A stretch of DNA of 23,506 nucleotides from an uncultured Clostridia bacterium (GCA_937874195.1 CALNBM010000090.1:1-23506), one strand, 5' to 3'. Shown: positions 1 through 7,662, counted from the first letter of the stretch. Numbers and translations are program-made. The notes: generated by a model from the sequence alone, not told the origin.

Positions 1-1
1 T

Positions 2-253
2 TTACATATGGAAGATATTCAAAATGAGAAAAAACCTTTTCTCAAAAAGGTGCCCTAGAAACATACGAGCATAACTGCTTAAACTTTCTATATATCTGCG
101 TTGACCTTCTGCAAAAATCGTATCGAAGGCAAGTGTACTTTTTCCACTACCGCTTACACCCGTAAAAACAACCAGTTTGTTTCTAGGAATAGTTAAATTT
201 ATGTTTTTAAGATTATTTTCTCGCGCGCCTTTTATCACTATGTTTTCTAACAT
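2..253 (-). CDS. uvrA: UvrA N-terminal fragment, homology ends abruptly
   Basis: UvrA is the ATPase damage sensor of UvrABC nucleotide excision repair and acts with UvrB in the cytoplasm. The visible 83 residues hold the classic N-terminus: IKGARENNLKNINL, Walker A GVSGSGKST, then FDTIFAEGQRRYIESLSSYA and RMFLG. I start at the ATG at 253, which has a GGAG 6 nt upstream; a TTG 12 nt further up is also in frame. Family members run to about 940 residues and continue after FLG with a Q-M-x-K-P-like stretch. Here the frame turns into 16 unrelated residues and stops at TAA (2-4). Neither of the other two minus frames restores UvrA similarity, so this is not a simple frameshift. A perfect 8-bp inverted repeat (TGAGAAAA-aacc-TTTTCTCA) sits at the breakpoint. 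It is either a real disruption or a contig-edge artefact. Confidence 0.85.
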   Translation of the reverse strand: MLENIVIKGARENNLKNINLTIPRNKLVVFTGVSGSGKSTLAFDTIFAEGQRRYIESLSSYARMFLGHLFEKRFFLILNIFHM

Positions 254-285
254 TAGCATCTCCAAATTAATAACTTTGTTCTATA

Positions 286-314
286 ATTTTACAGGGTTGC
301 AGAAGTAAAGTCAA
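286..314 (-). promoter_or_regulatory. Promoter of uvrA
   Basis: The minus strand carries TTGACT (309-314), a 17-bp spacer and TAAAAT (286-291), ending about 30 nt before the uvrA start. This suggests uvrA has its own promoter rather than relying on uvrB readthrough. I see no GAAC-N4-GTTC LexA box. Confidence 0.6.
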
Positions 315-688
315 TTATAAATTATCATTATTATTGCCTTATTTATTTTATATTATTTTTTTATTTATACGCACGAAAGATAAATCGAATTTTTTACTAA
401 AATTTGAAAAATAATAACATTATATATTTCTTTCATTCTCTGATTTTTCAAAGAAGAAAATGGCGTAAAAAATTATTGCTAATTGATTTACCTAGAATAA
501 ACCCACGAAATTCATTTTTATGTCGGTATTAGAAATTACAACAACATATACAGTTACGGCAGATTTGTTGTTAATTTATTAAAAAAAGTTATGCACTATA
601 TATTTTTTTATTAATTGACATATTAAAACTTACAATTGTTAACCGGGGTTATATAAAGCCCTGCTCATATTTGTAGTTTTGAAACATG
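315..688. other. AT-rich uvrB-uvrA intergenic space
   Basis: No open frame with a ribosome site is visible here. A weak GGG..TTATATAA..CCC hairpin near 643-663 lies just after the uvrB stop and could be a poor terminator. Nothing else stands out. Confidence 0.5.
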
Positions 689-2644
689 TCAATTCAATCT
701 ATACATTTTTTTCAAACTATTTATTTCATCTCTAAATTTTATTGCGCTTTCAAAATCCAGTTCGTCAACAGAAATTTTCATTAAGTCCTGCAATCTTTGA
801 ACCTCTTTTTCTGCGTCTTCATTGGATAGCGTTCTTCGTTTATTTTTAACTTTCTTAGTTATTTCAAGAGTGTTTTTAATAGGTTTAATTATTGTTTGTG
901 GAATAATTCCATGTTCATTATTATATTCCATTTGAATTTCTCGCCGTCTATTTGTTTCTTTTACCGCCTTTTCGATAGATTTAGTTATAATGTCGGCATA
1001 TAAAATAACTTTTGATTCACTGTTTCTACTGGCTCTGCCAATAGTTTGAATAAGCGACCACTCACTTCTTAAAAAGCCTTCTTTATCAGCATCCAAAATA
1101 GCAACCAACTTCACTTCAGGAATATCCAATCCCTCTCTAAGAAGATTAATTCCAATCAACACATCAAAATCTTTTGCACGCAAAGAATTAATTATGCCCA
1201 TTCTATCAAGCGTGTCTATATCTGAATGCAAATAACGAACTTTTATTCCCCGTTCTGTTAAATATCCTGTTAAACTTTCCGCCATCTTTTTAGTAAGCGT
1301 TGTTACAAGCACTCTTCCTTCATTTTTAATGGTTCGATTAATCTCTCCAATTAAATCATCAATTTGCCCTTTGACTTTTCTTATTTCAACCTCGGGATCA
1401 AGGAGTCCTGTTGGTCTTATTATTTGCTCCACCACATTATCAGAATTTTCCAACTCAAAACTAGCAGGCGTTGCTGAAACGAAAACCGCCTGACCAATTT
1501 TTCCTTCAAACTCTTGAAAGTTTAATGGGCGGTTATCATATCCTGCAGGCAAGCGAAATCCATATTCCACCAAGTTTGTTTTGCGCGCAAAATCACCTGC
1601 AAACATCCCTCGAATTTGTGGAATAGTCATGTGACTTTCATCTATAAACACAATAAAATCTTTTGGAAAATAATCAATTAAAGTATATGGTGGCTCACCT
1701 GGTTTTCTGCCGTCAAAATACCGTGAATAGTTTTCAATCCCCGAGCAGTATCCCACTTCCTTCATCATCTCTAAATCATAAAAAACTCGCTCTCTAATCC
1801 GTTGCGCCTCAATAAGCTTACCTGCTTCTTCAAATTCTTTTTGACGAACTAAACAATCATGTTTTATTTCTTCATAAACTTTTTCTAACTTTCCACTGTC
1901 CACTGCATAATGGCTAGCAGGTGTTAAAAAACAATGTTCTAGACGGTTTAGTTTTTTACCTGTTAGCACTTCTATTTCATAAATGTTTTCAACTTCTTCA
2001 TCAAAAAATTCCAACCTTATTCCCACTTCACTTTTATTTGGTGGAATAATATCAATTATTTCGCCTTTGGCTCTAAAAGTACCTCGCTTAAAGTCTATCT
2101 CGTTTCGTTGGTATTGAAGAGATAACAATTTTCTTATTATATTATTACGGTTTACGATATCGCCTGGACGGATAGATAAACACATGTTAGAATAATTTTC
2201 CGGCTCACCCAGTCCATATATGCAAGACACACTTGCCACCACAATCACATCTTTTCGTTCAAAAAGCGAACAGGTGGCGGAGTGGCGGAGTTTATCAATT
2301 TCGTCGTTAATACTCATATCTTTTTCAATATAAGTGTCAGACGCAACCATATATGCTTCTGGTTGATAATAATCATAATATGAAACAAAGTATTCCACAC
2401 GGTTATTTGGAAAAAATTCACGAAACTCATTGCATAGTTGCCCCGCCAGTGTTTTATTATGAGCAATAACCAGCGCAGGTCTATTCACTTGATTTATAAT
2501 ATTTGCCATAGTAAAAGTTTTACCGCTACCCGTAACGCCCAGCAATGTTTGATATCTTAAACCATCATTAATCCCGTCCACAATTCCCTTTATTGCTTTT
2601 GGCTGGTCACCTGTTGGCTTATAACTTGATTGTAGTTGAAACAA
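689..2644 (-). CDS. uvrB: Excinuclease ABC subunit B
   Basis: UvrB is the helicase-like damage-verifying subunit of UvrABC; it is loaded by UvrA and then recruits UvrC. At 651 residues it is full length. Visible motifs are Walker A GVTGSGKT (about 36-43), the beta-hairpin region rich in Tyr (YYDYYQPEAY, about 91-100), the Walker B FIDESH (about 335), helicase motifs DRMGIINSLRAKDFDVLIGINLL and QTIGRASRN, and a C-terminal UVR motif (ISVDELDFESAIKFRDEI) that binds UvrC. The start is a TTG preceded by AAGGAAGG at 6 nt, so initiation is non-ATG but well supported. The stop is TGA, evidence against a TGA-Trp code. The gene order uvrB-uvrA is the usual bacterial one, although the 430-nt gap and separate promoters suggest two units. 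Confidence 0.98.
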   Translation of the reverse strand: MFQLQSSYKPTGDQPKAIKGIVDGINDGLRYQTLLGVTGSGKTFTMANIINQVNRPALVIAHNKTLAGQLCNEFREFFPNNRVEYFVSYYDYYQPEAYMVASDTYIEKDMSINDEIDKLRHSATCSLFERKDVIVVASVSCIYGLGEPENYSNMCLSIRPGDIVNRNNIIRKLLSLQYQRNEIDFKRGTFRAKGEIIDIIPPNKSEVGIRLEFFDEEVENIYEIEVLTGKKLNRLEHCFLTPASHYAVDSGKLEKVYEEIKHDCLVRQKEFEEAGKLIEAQRIRERVFYDLEMMKEVGYCSGIENYSRYFDGRKPGEPPYTLIDYFPKDFIVFIDESHMTIPQIRGMFAGDFARKTNLVEYGFRLPAGYDNRPLNFQEFEGKIGQAVFVSATPASFELENSDNVVEQIIRPTGLLDPEVEIRKVKGQIDDLIGEINRTIKNEGRVLVTTLTKKMAESLTGYLTERGIKVRYLHSDIDTLDRMGIINSLRAKDFDVLIGINLLREGLDIPEVKLVAILDADKEGFLRSEWSLIQTIGRASRNSESKVILYADIITKSIEKAVKETNRRREIQMEYNNEHGIIPQTIIKPIKNTLEITKKVKNKRRTLSNEDAEKEVQRLQDLMKISVDELDFESAIKFRDEINSLKKMYRLN

Positions 2645-3190
2645 TTTTTTCCTTCCTTTTACTAATTTTTTAAAATTTTTTTTAAATGGAGTTTGAATTG
2701 CTAACTCCTTTTAATAATCAAAATATCTTATAACTTAAACTCTTTAACATTATTTAGTTGCCCAAAAAAAGCACGATTATTCCTAATTTAAATGTTAAAA
2801 GCTAACCGCAAACTATAAAAAATTAACTGATTTACAAAAAAATATGTGTCTTTTGTTTTAAAGTTTGCTAGATTTACAACTTTTTTTCGATTTATATTTT
2901 TTTAAAATGTATCACTTTATTATTATACCATAAAATGAGTAAGCCTAACATAAATCTAGGTAATGAAATAAGATATATAAATAAATGTTTGGTGTTAAAA
3001 CTTATAAGGCATTGTTTATTTTTAACCTTTTTCCCATTAATACTTTCAAACTTTTTTTCACACTCTAAATTTGTTTTAAATATATATATAATAAGATACT
3101 TTAAAGTATTTTTTTGATTTAATAATTCAAGTCAAAATAGTTGCAAAAATTTATCGCAACAATCGAGTTTGGAAAAAATGGAGAAAAATT
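2645..3190. other. Long AT-rich intergenic region between divergent genes
   Basis: This 546-nt gap separates uvrB (minus) and the DUF3298 gene (plus). It holds the uvrB promoter and a GGAGTT-N9-AACTCC inverted repeat (about 2686-2706) in the uvrB leader. A 60-codon open frame at 2935-3117 has no ribosome site and low-complexity content, and I do not call it a gene. Confidence 0.5.
2922..2950 (-). promoter_or_regulatory. Extended -10 promoter of uvrB
   Basis: On the minus strand TGGTATAAT gives an extended -10 (TATAAT at 2922-2927) with a weak -35 TGTTAG 17 bp upstream. It would produce a leader of about 270 nt before the uvrB TTG start. Confidence 0.5.
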
Positions 3191-3847
3191 ATGTATGATG
3201 AAAAAGCAATACTTACTAACCAGTCAATAACAAGCAATTTTCAATTTAACAATGTACATATATTGCAAGTAACTATCGAAAACATTATTGTCACTTTAAA
3301 AAACAAACAAGCCGAAAAATTCATTAATGAGAAAATTAAAAAACAAAGTAACGAATTTTTTATATACGCAGCAAACAAACTTTACCCAACTGCTATTGAA
3401 GATTATAAGACTCGCTCTGCAGATGGTTTTCCTTTTCATGGACATGAGGCAATATTAAACTTTCAAAACACTTATAACAACAACTGTTTTTTAAGTTTTT
3501 ATAGTGATAATTATCAATTCACTGGCGGTGCACATGGTTTAACTATAAGAACATCCAGCACTTTTAATTTAAAAACAGGTTATCCCGTTTTGCTTAACGT
3601 ATTTTTTAAAGGCAACTATCAAAACTATATTTTGCATGAAATTATAAAGCAAGCAGATGAAATCATGGCAGAAGACCCTGTGCTTTTTGAAGACTATAAA
3701 AAGCGTATTATTAAAAACTTTAATCCTAATAGCTTTTACCTGACAGATAACGGCATAGTGATATATTATCAACAATATGAAATCGCACCATATTCAACAG
3801 GAATTGTTGAGTTTACTATTCCTTATCAAATTCCACCAAAATGCTAA
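3191..3847 (+). CDS. DUF3298/RsiV-like C-terminal domain protein
   Basis: The 218-residue product matches the pattern of the DUF3298 fold found at the C-termini of RsiV-type anti-sigma factors and PdaC-type deacetylases. There is a TGGAHG motif (about 111-116) followed by the tail FYLTDNGIVIYYQQYEIAPY and then G-x-x-E-F-x-I-P-Y (about 182-212). Unlike RsiV or PdaC there is no visible transmembrane helix, signal peptide or deacetylase domain, so it is a stand-alone cytoplasmic version, or the secretion signal is cryptic. The ATG is preceded by GGAG at 6 nt. It is monocistronic, between two minus-strand genes. The family member in RsiV binds lysozyme; whether this one does cannot be told from sequence. 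Confidence 0.8.
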   Translation: MYDEKAILTNQSITSNFQFNNVHILQVTIENIIVTLKNKQAEKFINEKIKKQSNEFFIYAANKLYPTAIEDYKTRSADGFPFHGHEAILNFQNTYNNNCFLSFYSDNYQFTGGAHGLTIRTSSTFNLKTGYPVLLNVFFKGNYQNYILHEIIKQADEIMAEDPVLFEDYKKRIIKNFNPNSFYLTDNGIVIYYQQYEIAPYSTGIVEFTIPYQIPPKC

Positions 3848-4180
3848 TTTGTTATTGTACAGATTAAAACTATCACTTGACTTGTTGCCAACATGAGCAC
3901 TATAAGACCAATTATAAAAGTTGTTGACTTTTTGTTAATGTAACTTTTGTATAAATTTTGCATGAAACTTAGCTAATCTCTAATCTGTTATTAATAAGAA
4001 CAAAATCAATTAATAACGAAAATAAAATTACAATTTTTTAATTTTAATAATTTTTTGCTGGTATGTTAAAACCTTGTCCGCAATTATAAATAATTATTTA
4101 TTTTTACTGCCATTGCACTTTAAATTTGCTGTTTTTAAAAAAAATTGCAAAAAAATAAAGCACGCGACCTTCTTAGAAGG
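3848..4180. other. AT-rich convergent intergenic region
   Basis: This gap lies between the convergent DUF3298 and pyrB genes. It holds a 9-bp perfect AT inverted repeat GTTATTAAT (3987-3995) / ATTAATAAC (4009-4017), an AAAAGTT/AACTTTT pair near 3917-3949, and the pyrB-side hairpin listed separately. No gene is visible. Confidence 0.5.
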
Positions 4181-4181
4181 T
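4148..4181 (-). terminator. Probable weak terminator after pyrB
   Basis: ACCTTC-TTA-GAAGGT (4167-4181) starts at the pyrB stop codon. In the minus transcript it is followed after about 14 nt by a T-rich tract. The gap before the T run makes this weaker than a textbook rho-independent terminator. Confidence 0.4.
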
Positions 4182-5113
4182 TATATTGCTTTTATCTCAT
4201 TAATATTAATATTTTCCATTATTGTTAACAGCAGTGCCATTCTTGTGAAGATTCCGTTATGTGCTTGTTTGAAATATGCTGCTCTGGAATCGTTATCTAT
4301 TTCAGGATGAATTTCAATTCCCCTTGGAAGTGGGTGCATTATATAAGATTGTTTTGAAAGTTTATCAAGTGCGTTTTTATCAATGCAAAACTCTTTAATG
4401 GGAATAGTTTTATCGACCATCCTTTCTTTTTGAACACGAGTTTGATAAACAATATCAATGCTTTTTGGTATATCGTCAAAGGAATTACACTTAATAAATT
4501 TTATATTTTTATTGTTTAGAAAATCAATGTATTTTTGTGGCAACTCAAATCCAACAATTCCAAAGCCATATACAGTTATATTATTATATAATGAAAGCAA
4601 TTTAATCAATGAATGTGCTGTTCTGCCATGTTTTAAATCGCCCATGATTGCAATGCTTATTCCATCAAGCGTGCTTTTCAATTCTTTTATTGTATACAAG
4701 TCAAGGATTGCTTGAGTGGGATGTTCTTCGCTACCGTTGCCAGCATTAATAATGGGAACGCTAGAAACTCTTGCCGCTTTTGTTATTGAATCTTCCTCAC
4801 TATTACGAATTACTATCGCATCGCAGTAGCCTTCAAGTGTGCGGACTGTGTCTTCAATACTTTCGCCTTTCCAAGCAGAACTATTTTCTCTGGCATTTTC
4901 TGTTGATAGAAATTTAGCTCCAAGTTGGATAATGGCGGATTCAAATGAAAGTCTTGTTCGAGTGCTGGGTTCGTAGAATAGTGTTGCAATGATTTTTCCT
5001 TTCAAACTATTAACATACTTTAACTTGTTGTTTTTAATATCGTCTGAAAGTGAAAAAAGTGCTTCTAAGTTTTTTCTTGTAAAATCTTCCGTACTCAATA
5101 AATTTCTCATCAT
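4181..5113 (-). CDS. pyrB: Aspartate carbamoyltransferase catalytic chain
   Basis: The enzyme condenses carbamoyl phosphate and L-aspartate to N-carbamoyl-aspartate, the committed step of pyrimidine synthesis. The 310 residues match the family length. The carbamoyl-phosphate loop FYEPSTRTR is at 46-54, WKGESIEDTVR at 81-91, HPTQAILDLY at 131-140 and HPLPR at 259-263. These separate it from ornithine carbamoyltransferase, which has F-x-K-x-S-T-R-T. Two ATGs lie in tandem; GAGG stands 7 nt before the first, so I keep that one. No pyrI or other pyr gene is adjacent, so this is a lone pyrB with its own promoter and a structured 5' leader of about 115 nt. It is part of the host chromosome, outside the inserted element. 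Confidence 0.97.
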   Translation of the reverse strand: MMRNLLSTEDFTRKNLEALFSLSDDIKNNKLKYVNSLKGKIIATLFYEPSTRTRLSFESAIIQLGAKFLSTENARENSSAWKGESIEDTVRTLEGYCDAIVIRNSEEDSITKAARVSSVPIINAGNGSEEHPTQAILDLYTIKELKSTLDGISIAIMGDLKHGRTAHSLIKLLSLYNNITVYGFGIVGFELPQKYIDFLNNKNIKFIKCNSFDDIPKSIDIVYQTRVQKERMVDKTIPIKEFCIDKNALDKLSKQSYIMHPLPRGIEIHPEIDNDSRAAYFKQAHNGIFTRMALLLTIMENININEIKAI

Positions 5114-5190
5114 CCTAAAACCTCTTTTTTATGATTTTGGAATCCAAATTTAAATATTTTCTGGTTGATTAAACTTGCTTTTATGCTCTG

Positions 5191-5209
5191 GAAAGTTCAT
5201 TAAACTTTC
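5191..5209 (-). promoter_or_regulatory. Hairpin in pyrB leader
   Basis: GAAAGTT-N5-AACTTTC is a perfect 7-bp hairpin in the pyrB 5' leader. A GGAAAG just upstream in the transcript could pair with CTTTCC instead, giving an alternative fold. A second short palindrome (TTTGG-AAT-CCAAA, around 5135-5150) lies closer to the ribosome site. No PyrR anti-antiterminator consensus and no T run follow, so the mechanism, if any, is unknown. Confidence 0.45.
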
Positions 5210-5234
5210 TTGCTTTCCGCTAGTCCATCTTTAT

Positions 5235-5264
5235 ATTATAATATGTTTTAAAATAAAATGTCAA
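5235..5264 (-). promoter_or_regulatory. Strong sigma-A promoter of pyrB
   Basis: A consensus TTGACA (5259-5264 on the minus strand), an 18-bp spacer and a consensus TATAAT (5235-5240) predict transcription starting about 5228. Confidence 0.8.
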
Positions 5265-5690
5265 ACAAAATAACTAAATAAATTTAAAATTTAAAATAAT
5301 TATTTTGAATAAACTTAAAATAAAAATACTTTATTTTTTTATTAATTAATTCAATTAGCATTAATTTTTTTAAAATAAGATTACTTCTTTGTGTTAAATT
5401 TATTTTATAAAGTATTTTATTTTTGCATAAAACCGCACTACATACTTCTGCGGATTGTTAGTTATACATGTTTTTTTATATTATTGAAATTTTGCTTTTT
5501 CATAAATAACAAAATTTTTTAAAAACTTACAAAATAAAATATATTTTAACACTTTGAATTAAACAAATTATATATTTAAACTAATAACACAAATCTATAA
5601 ACCTTTTGCTCGTAGATTTTTAATATTGGGCTTAAATTTCATGCAAAAGACTGTTGATTTATTTGCAGAAATTTGTTAAACTCATATTGT
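5265..5690. other. AT-rich spacer, no gene seen
   Basis: This stretch upstream of pyrB and before the tRNA remnants is extremely A/T rich. It has no ribosome site plus open frame on either strand, and I see no repeat or RNA element in it. Confidence 0.5.
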
Positions 5691-5697
5691 TGTTTAT

Positions 5698-5735
5698 GTT
5701 CCTGTGGTGAAATGGATATCACAATGGTCTTCGGA
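5698..5735 (+). pseudogene. 5' half of a tRNA-Arg(TCG), orphaned
   Basis: The D-arm sequence GGTGAAATGGATATCACA is identical to the intact tRNA-Arg at 6004-6078. It is followed by five stem positions and the same anticodon loop CTTCGGA (5729-5735). After the loop the sequence does not pair with the ATGGT stem, and no T-arm or acceptor follows. The break falls at the same anticodon-loop point used by the element's left junction, so this looks like the scar of an earlier integration. The remnant also sits inside a longer inverted repeat, GTTTATG (5692-5698) with CATAAAC, and GGTGA with TCACC, which could fold as an RNA. Confidence 0.6.
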
Positions 5736-5856
5736 AGGGTTTTGCTTCCCGCTATCTATCACCCCATAAACCCTTATTTAAAGCCCTTTTTGAACTTTTC
5801 AATTTTGCAATTTCTAAAAATACCATACTTTTTAACATCCTTACCTTAATTTATGC

Positions 5857-5862
5857 TATAAT
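5857..5862 (+). promoter_or_regulatory. tRNA-Arg promoter (extended -10)
   Basis: TGCTATAAT forms an extended -10 with TATAAT at 5857-5862. Transcription would start near 5869 and run through the split tRNA half and the intact tRNA-Arg to the terminator at 6104-6135. No convincing -35 is seen. Confidence 0.6.
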
Positions 5863-5872
5863 TTAGTAGTAT

Positions 5873-5911
5873 GCGTCCGTAGTGTTTTGAGATATATTTC
5901 ACTACAAACGC
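5873..5911 (+). repeat. Duplicated tRNA 5' end in a minihelix
   Basis: GCGTCCGTAGTG (5873-5884) duplicates the first 12 nt of the split tRNA-Arg (5920-5931). It pairs with CACTAC and ACGC at 5900-5911 to give GCGT/ACGC and GTAGTG/CACTAC around a 2x2 internal loop. It would lie at the very 5' end of the tRNA transcript. Confidence 0.5.
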
Positions 5912-5919
5912 ACATTCAT

Positions 5920-5957
5920 GCGTCCGTAGTGAAATGGATATCACATAAGTCTTCGGA
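5920..5957 (+). pseudogene. tRNA-Arg(TCG) 5' half, split by integration
   Basis: This holds acceptor strand GCGTCCG (5920-5926), D-arm GTGA...TCAC (5929-5944), anticodon stem TAAGT (5946-5950) and loop CTTCGGA with anticodon TCG. The matching 3' half is 15.3 kb away at 21304-21340. There ACTTA pairs perfectly with TAAGT and CGGACGC pairs perfectly with GCGTCCG. Downstream here the sequence (ACGGG, then a degenerate GGGGTTCGACTT) does not restore the stem, so the gene is interrupted rather than rebuilt. Confidence 0.9.
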
Positions 5958-5959
5958 AC
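5950..5959 (+). repeat. attL core of the element
   Basis: TCTTCGGAAC is shared exactly with 21296-21305. It covers the anticodon loop of the target tRNA-Arg, and crossover must lie within it. Confidence 0.85.
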
Positions 5960-6003
5960 GGGAGATTGGGGTTCGACTTAACCCTCATAAAAAAGTCAAA
6001 TTT

Positions 6004-6078
6004 GCTCTCATGGTGAAATGGATATCACAATCGACTTCGGATCGATTATTAGGAGTTCGAATCTTCTTGGGAGCACCA
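6004..6078 (+). tRNA. Intact tRNA-Arg(TCG) just inside the element
   Basis: A full 75-nt cloverleaf can be drawn. Acceptor GCTCTCA pairs with TGGGAGC (one G-U), the D-arm is GTGA/TCAC, and anticodon stem ATCGA pairs with TCGAT around CTTCGGA (anticodon TCG). The T-arm is AGGAG/CTTCT with loop TTCGAAT, discriminator A and encoded CCA (6076-6078). The D-arm is identical to that of the split tRNA, but the acceptor and anticodon stems differ, so it is a distinct gene and not a simple duplicate. It starts 46 nt after the att core, on the same transcript as the disrupted tRNA. Confidence 0.95.
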
Positions 6079-6103
6079 CTAAAACCCTTTATTTTAGGCA
6101 CAT

Positions 6104-6135
6104 TCAGCGATTTTTGATGGTCGCTGATTTTTTTT
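6104..6135 (+). terminator. Rho-independent terminator after tRNA-Arg
   Basis: TCAGCGA / TCGCTGA is a 7-bp stem with a 10-nt loop, followed directly by an eight-T run. Confidence 0.85.
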
Positions 6136-6236
6136 ATTTTAGGTTGAAATGCATGTTGAATTTTATCTCTTTTTGATACCATTTTTATAAAATTATCACT
6201 TTTAAAATTTTACACAAAACACCTTAAAAGTGGTCA

Positions 6237-6269
6237 TTTCTACGAATTTTCTACGAATTTGTACTGAAT
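6237..6269. repeat. Three phased 11-bp repeats, likely integrase arm sites
   Basis: TTTCTACGAAT occurs twice in exact tandem (6237-6247, 6248-6258), followed by a degenerate third copy TTGTACTGAAT (6259-6269). The 11-bp period puts them on one face of the helix. The last copy runs into GAATTTCTGCA (6266-6276), an 11-mer found again at 21095-21105 near the other end. Direct repeats near both ends of an element whose integrase has an N-terminal arm-binding domain fit arm-type sites. Confidence 0.6.
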
Positions 6270-6342
6270 TTCTGCAAATGGTGTATTTTATCGTGTAATT
6301 ATTCTTAGTGTTATATTGTGTTTTATTGTAAAAAATGGCAAT

Positions 6343-6375
6343 AAAAAAAGGGTGAAAGTTTAAACACTCCCACCC
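6343..6375 (-). terminator. Terminator of the integrase operon
   Basis: On the minus strand GGGTG...CACCC closes an imperfect hairpin just after the int stop and is followed by seven T. Confidence 0.75.
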
Positions 6376-6381
6376 ATATTT

Positions 6382-7662
6382 TTACATTTCTGCTTCTTCT
6401 TTTCTTCTTCGTTGCCTTTTTTCTTCAAGCAATTTTTCTAGTTTTTTAATTTCATCTTCAATTTCTTGCTCTTCAAATTCTTTTTTAGAATTTTCAACTT
6501 GCTCTTCAGATTTTGTTAGTGCATTGCTTATAACATTTGCCGATTGAACTTTTGAAGAAAAATCTAAATGAGAATATATGTCTGCGGTTGTGTTAAAATT
6601 GGAATGACCTAACCACTCCTGTATATTCTTCATCGGAACACCATTTGCCACAAGCAAACTTGCACAACTGTGTCTTAAATCATGAAAACGGATATGCTTT
6701 AAATGATTTTTCTTTAATATTGTCGCAAATGTCTGAGAAACTCGGTCTGGATTAATTAAATCGCCAATATCGTTTACAAAGATATAATCTAAATATTTTT
6801 TATTATAGCTCTTTCCATAAATTTTTTTGTTGTGTTCAATTCGTTCTTTTCTTTCAAGCAAAAGTTTTTCAGTTTCAGGTAGCAGTGGCAATGTTCTATT
6901 ACTTGCTGTTGTTTTTAATTTATCCATACAATAAAGAACGCTATCAACACATAAAACTTTATGCTTGATTGTAATTGTTTTATTTAATAAATCTATTGCA
7001 TCCCATTTTAACCCAATAAGTTCACTTCTCCTAAATCCATAATAACTTGCAACCCTAACAATCAAACCAATAATTGTTGGGTCTGTGTGAGTAAATAACT
7101 GCTCGAGTTCTTCTTTGTTGTAATAATTTTTTGGTGATTTTTCTTTATGGATTTTTGGCATAAATTCATAAGGGTTTTTAGCAATTAAATCATCTCGATA
7201 CGCTTGCCTTAATGCTGGAGATAAAATGATAGCATGATGTTTAACCGTAACATTTTTATTCTGTCTTTCATTTTTTAGATAGTCATAAAAATCTAATATG
7301 TGATGAAAGGTTACATCTTTGAGTTTTAATTTATCTCCAAAAAACTTGTTCATTATTTTCCAAACGGTTAAGTATGACTGATAAACATTCGGAGCCAATT
7401 CATCTTTTTTATTTATGATATAGTTCTTTACATAATTCATAAAAATAATATCGTTTTTTACAACTGGTTCTTGCAGTTCTTCATTATAATTGGTGGGATT
7501 AAAAGTGTTAATTTGTTCATCTAAAAATCTTTGCGCCTCCTTTTTATTTCCTCGTTCTTTAAGCCCTGTTGATATCCATTTTTGCTTATATTTTCCATAA
7601 TTATCTTTGTAGTTTATCACAGCATAATAAACCCCATTTTTTATTCTCAAACTACCTGTCAT
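6382..7662 (-). CDS. int: Tyrosine recombinase, element integrase
   Basis: This 426-residue protein catalyses integration and excision of the element at the tRNA-Arg anticodon loop. The N-terminus (GSLRIKNGVYYAVINYKD..KWISTGL, about 3-34) resembles the small arm-binding domain of Tn916-type integrases. A SAM-like core-binding domain covers about 70-165. The catalytic domain carries R211 (YGFRRSEL), a candidate K at about 250, H327-D-L-R330, H353 (LGHS) and the nucleophile Y363 (DIYSH), so the set is complete. The C-terminus is a charged coiled-coil tail rich in E, K and R. The ATG overlaps the xis stop in ATGA, and its GGAGG lies inside the end of xis, so translation is coupled. It is last in a three-gene operon and is followed by a terminator. 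Confidence 0.96.
   Translation of the reverse strand: MTGSLRIKNGVYYAVINYKDNYGKYKQKWISTGLKERGNKKEAQRFLDEQINTFNPTNYNEELQEPVVKNDIIFMNYVKNYIINKKDELAPNVYQSYLTVWKIMNKFFGDKLKLKDVTFHHILDFYDYLKNERQNKNVTVKHHAIILSPALRQAYRDDLIAKNPYEFMPKIHKEKSPKNYYNKEELEQLFTHTDPTIIGLIVRVASYYGFRRSELIGLKWDAIDLLNKTITIKHKVLCVDSVLYCMDKLKTTASNRTLPLLPETEKLLLERKERIEHNKKIYGKSYNKKYLDYIFVNDIGDLINPDRVSQTFATILKKNHLKHIRFHDLRHSCASLLVANGVPMKNIQEWLGHSNFNTTADIYSHLDFSSKVQSANVISNALTKSEEQVENSKKEFEEQEIEDEIKKLEKLLEEKRQRRRKEEAEM

Noticed and set aside
2935..3117. 60-codon plus-strand frame
   Set aside because: No ribosome site, low-complexity hydrophobic content, in an AT-rich spacer.
5887..6117. Plus-strand frame over the tRNA region
   Set aside because: It runs through two tRNA sequences and repeats KWIS segments only because the D-arms are repeated.
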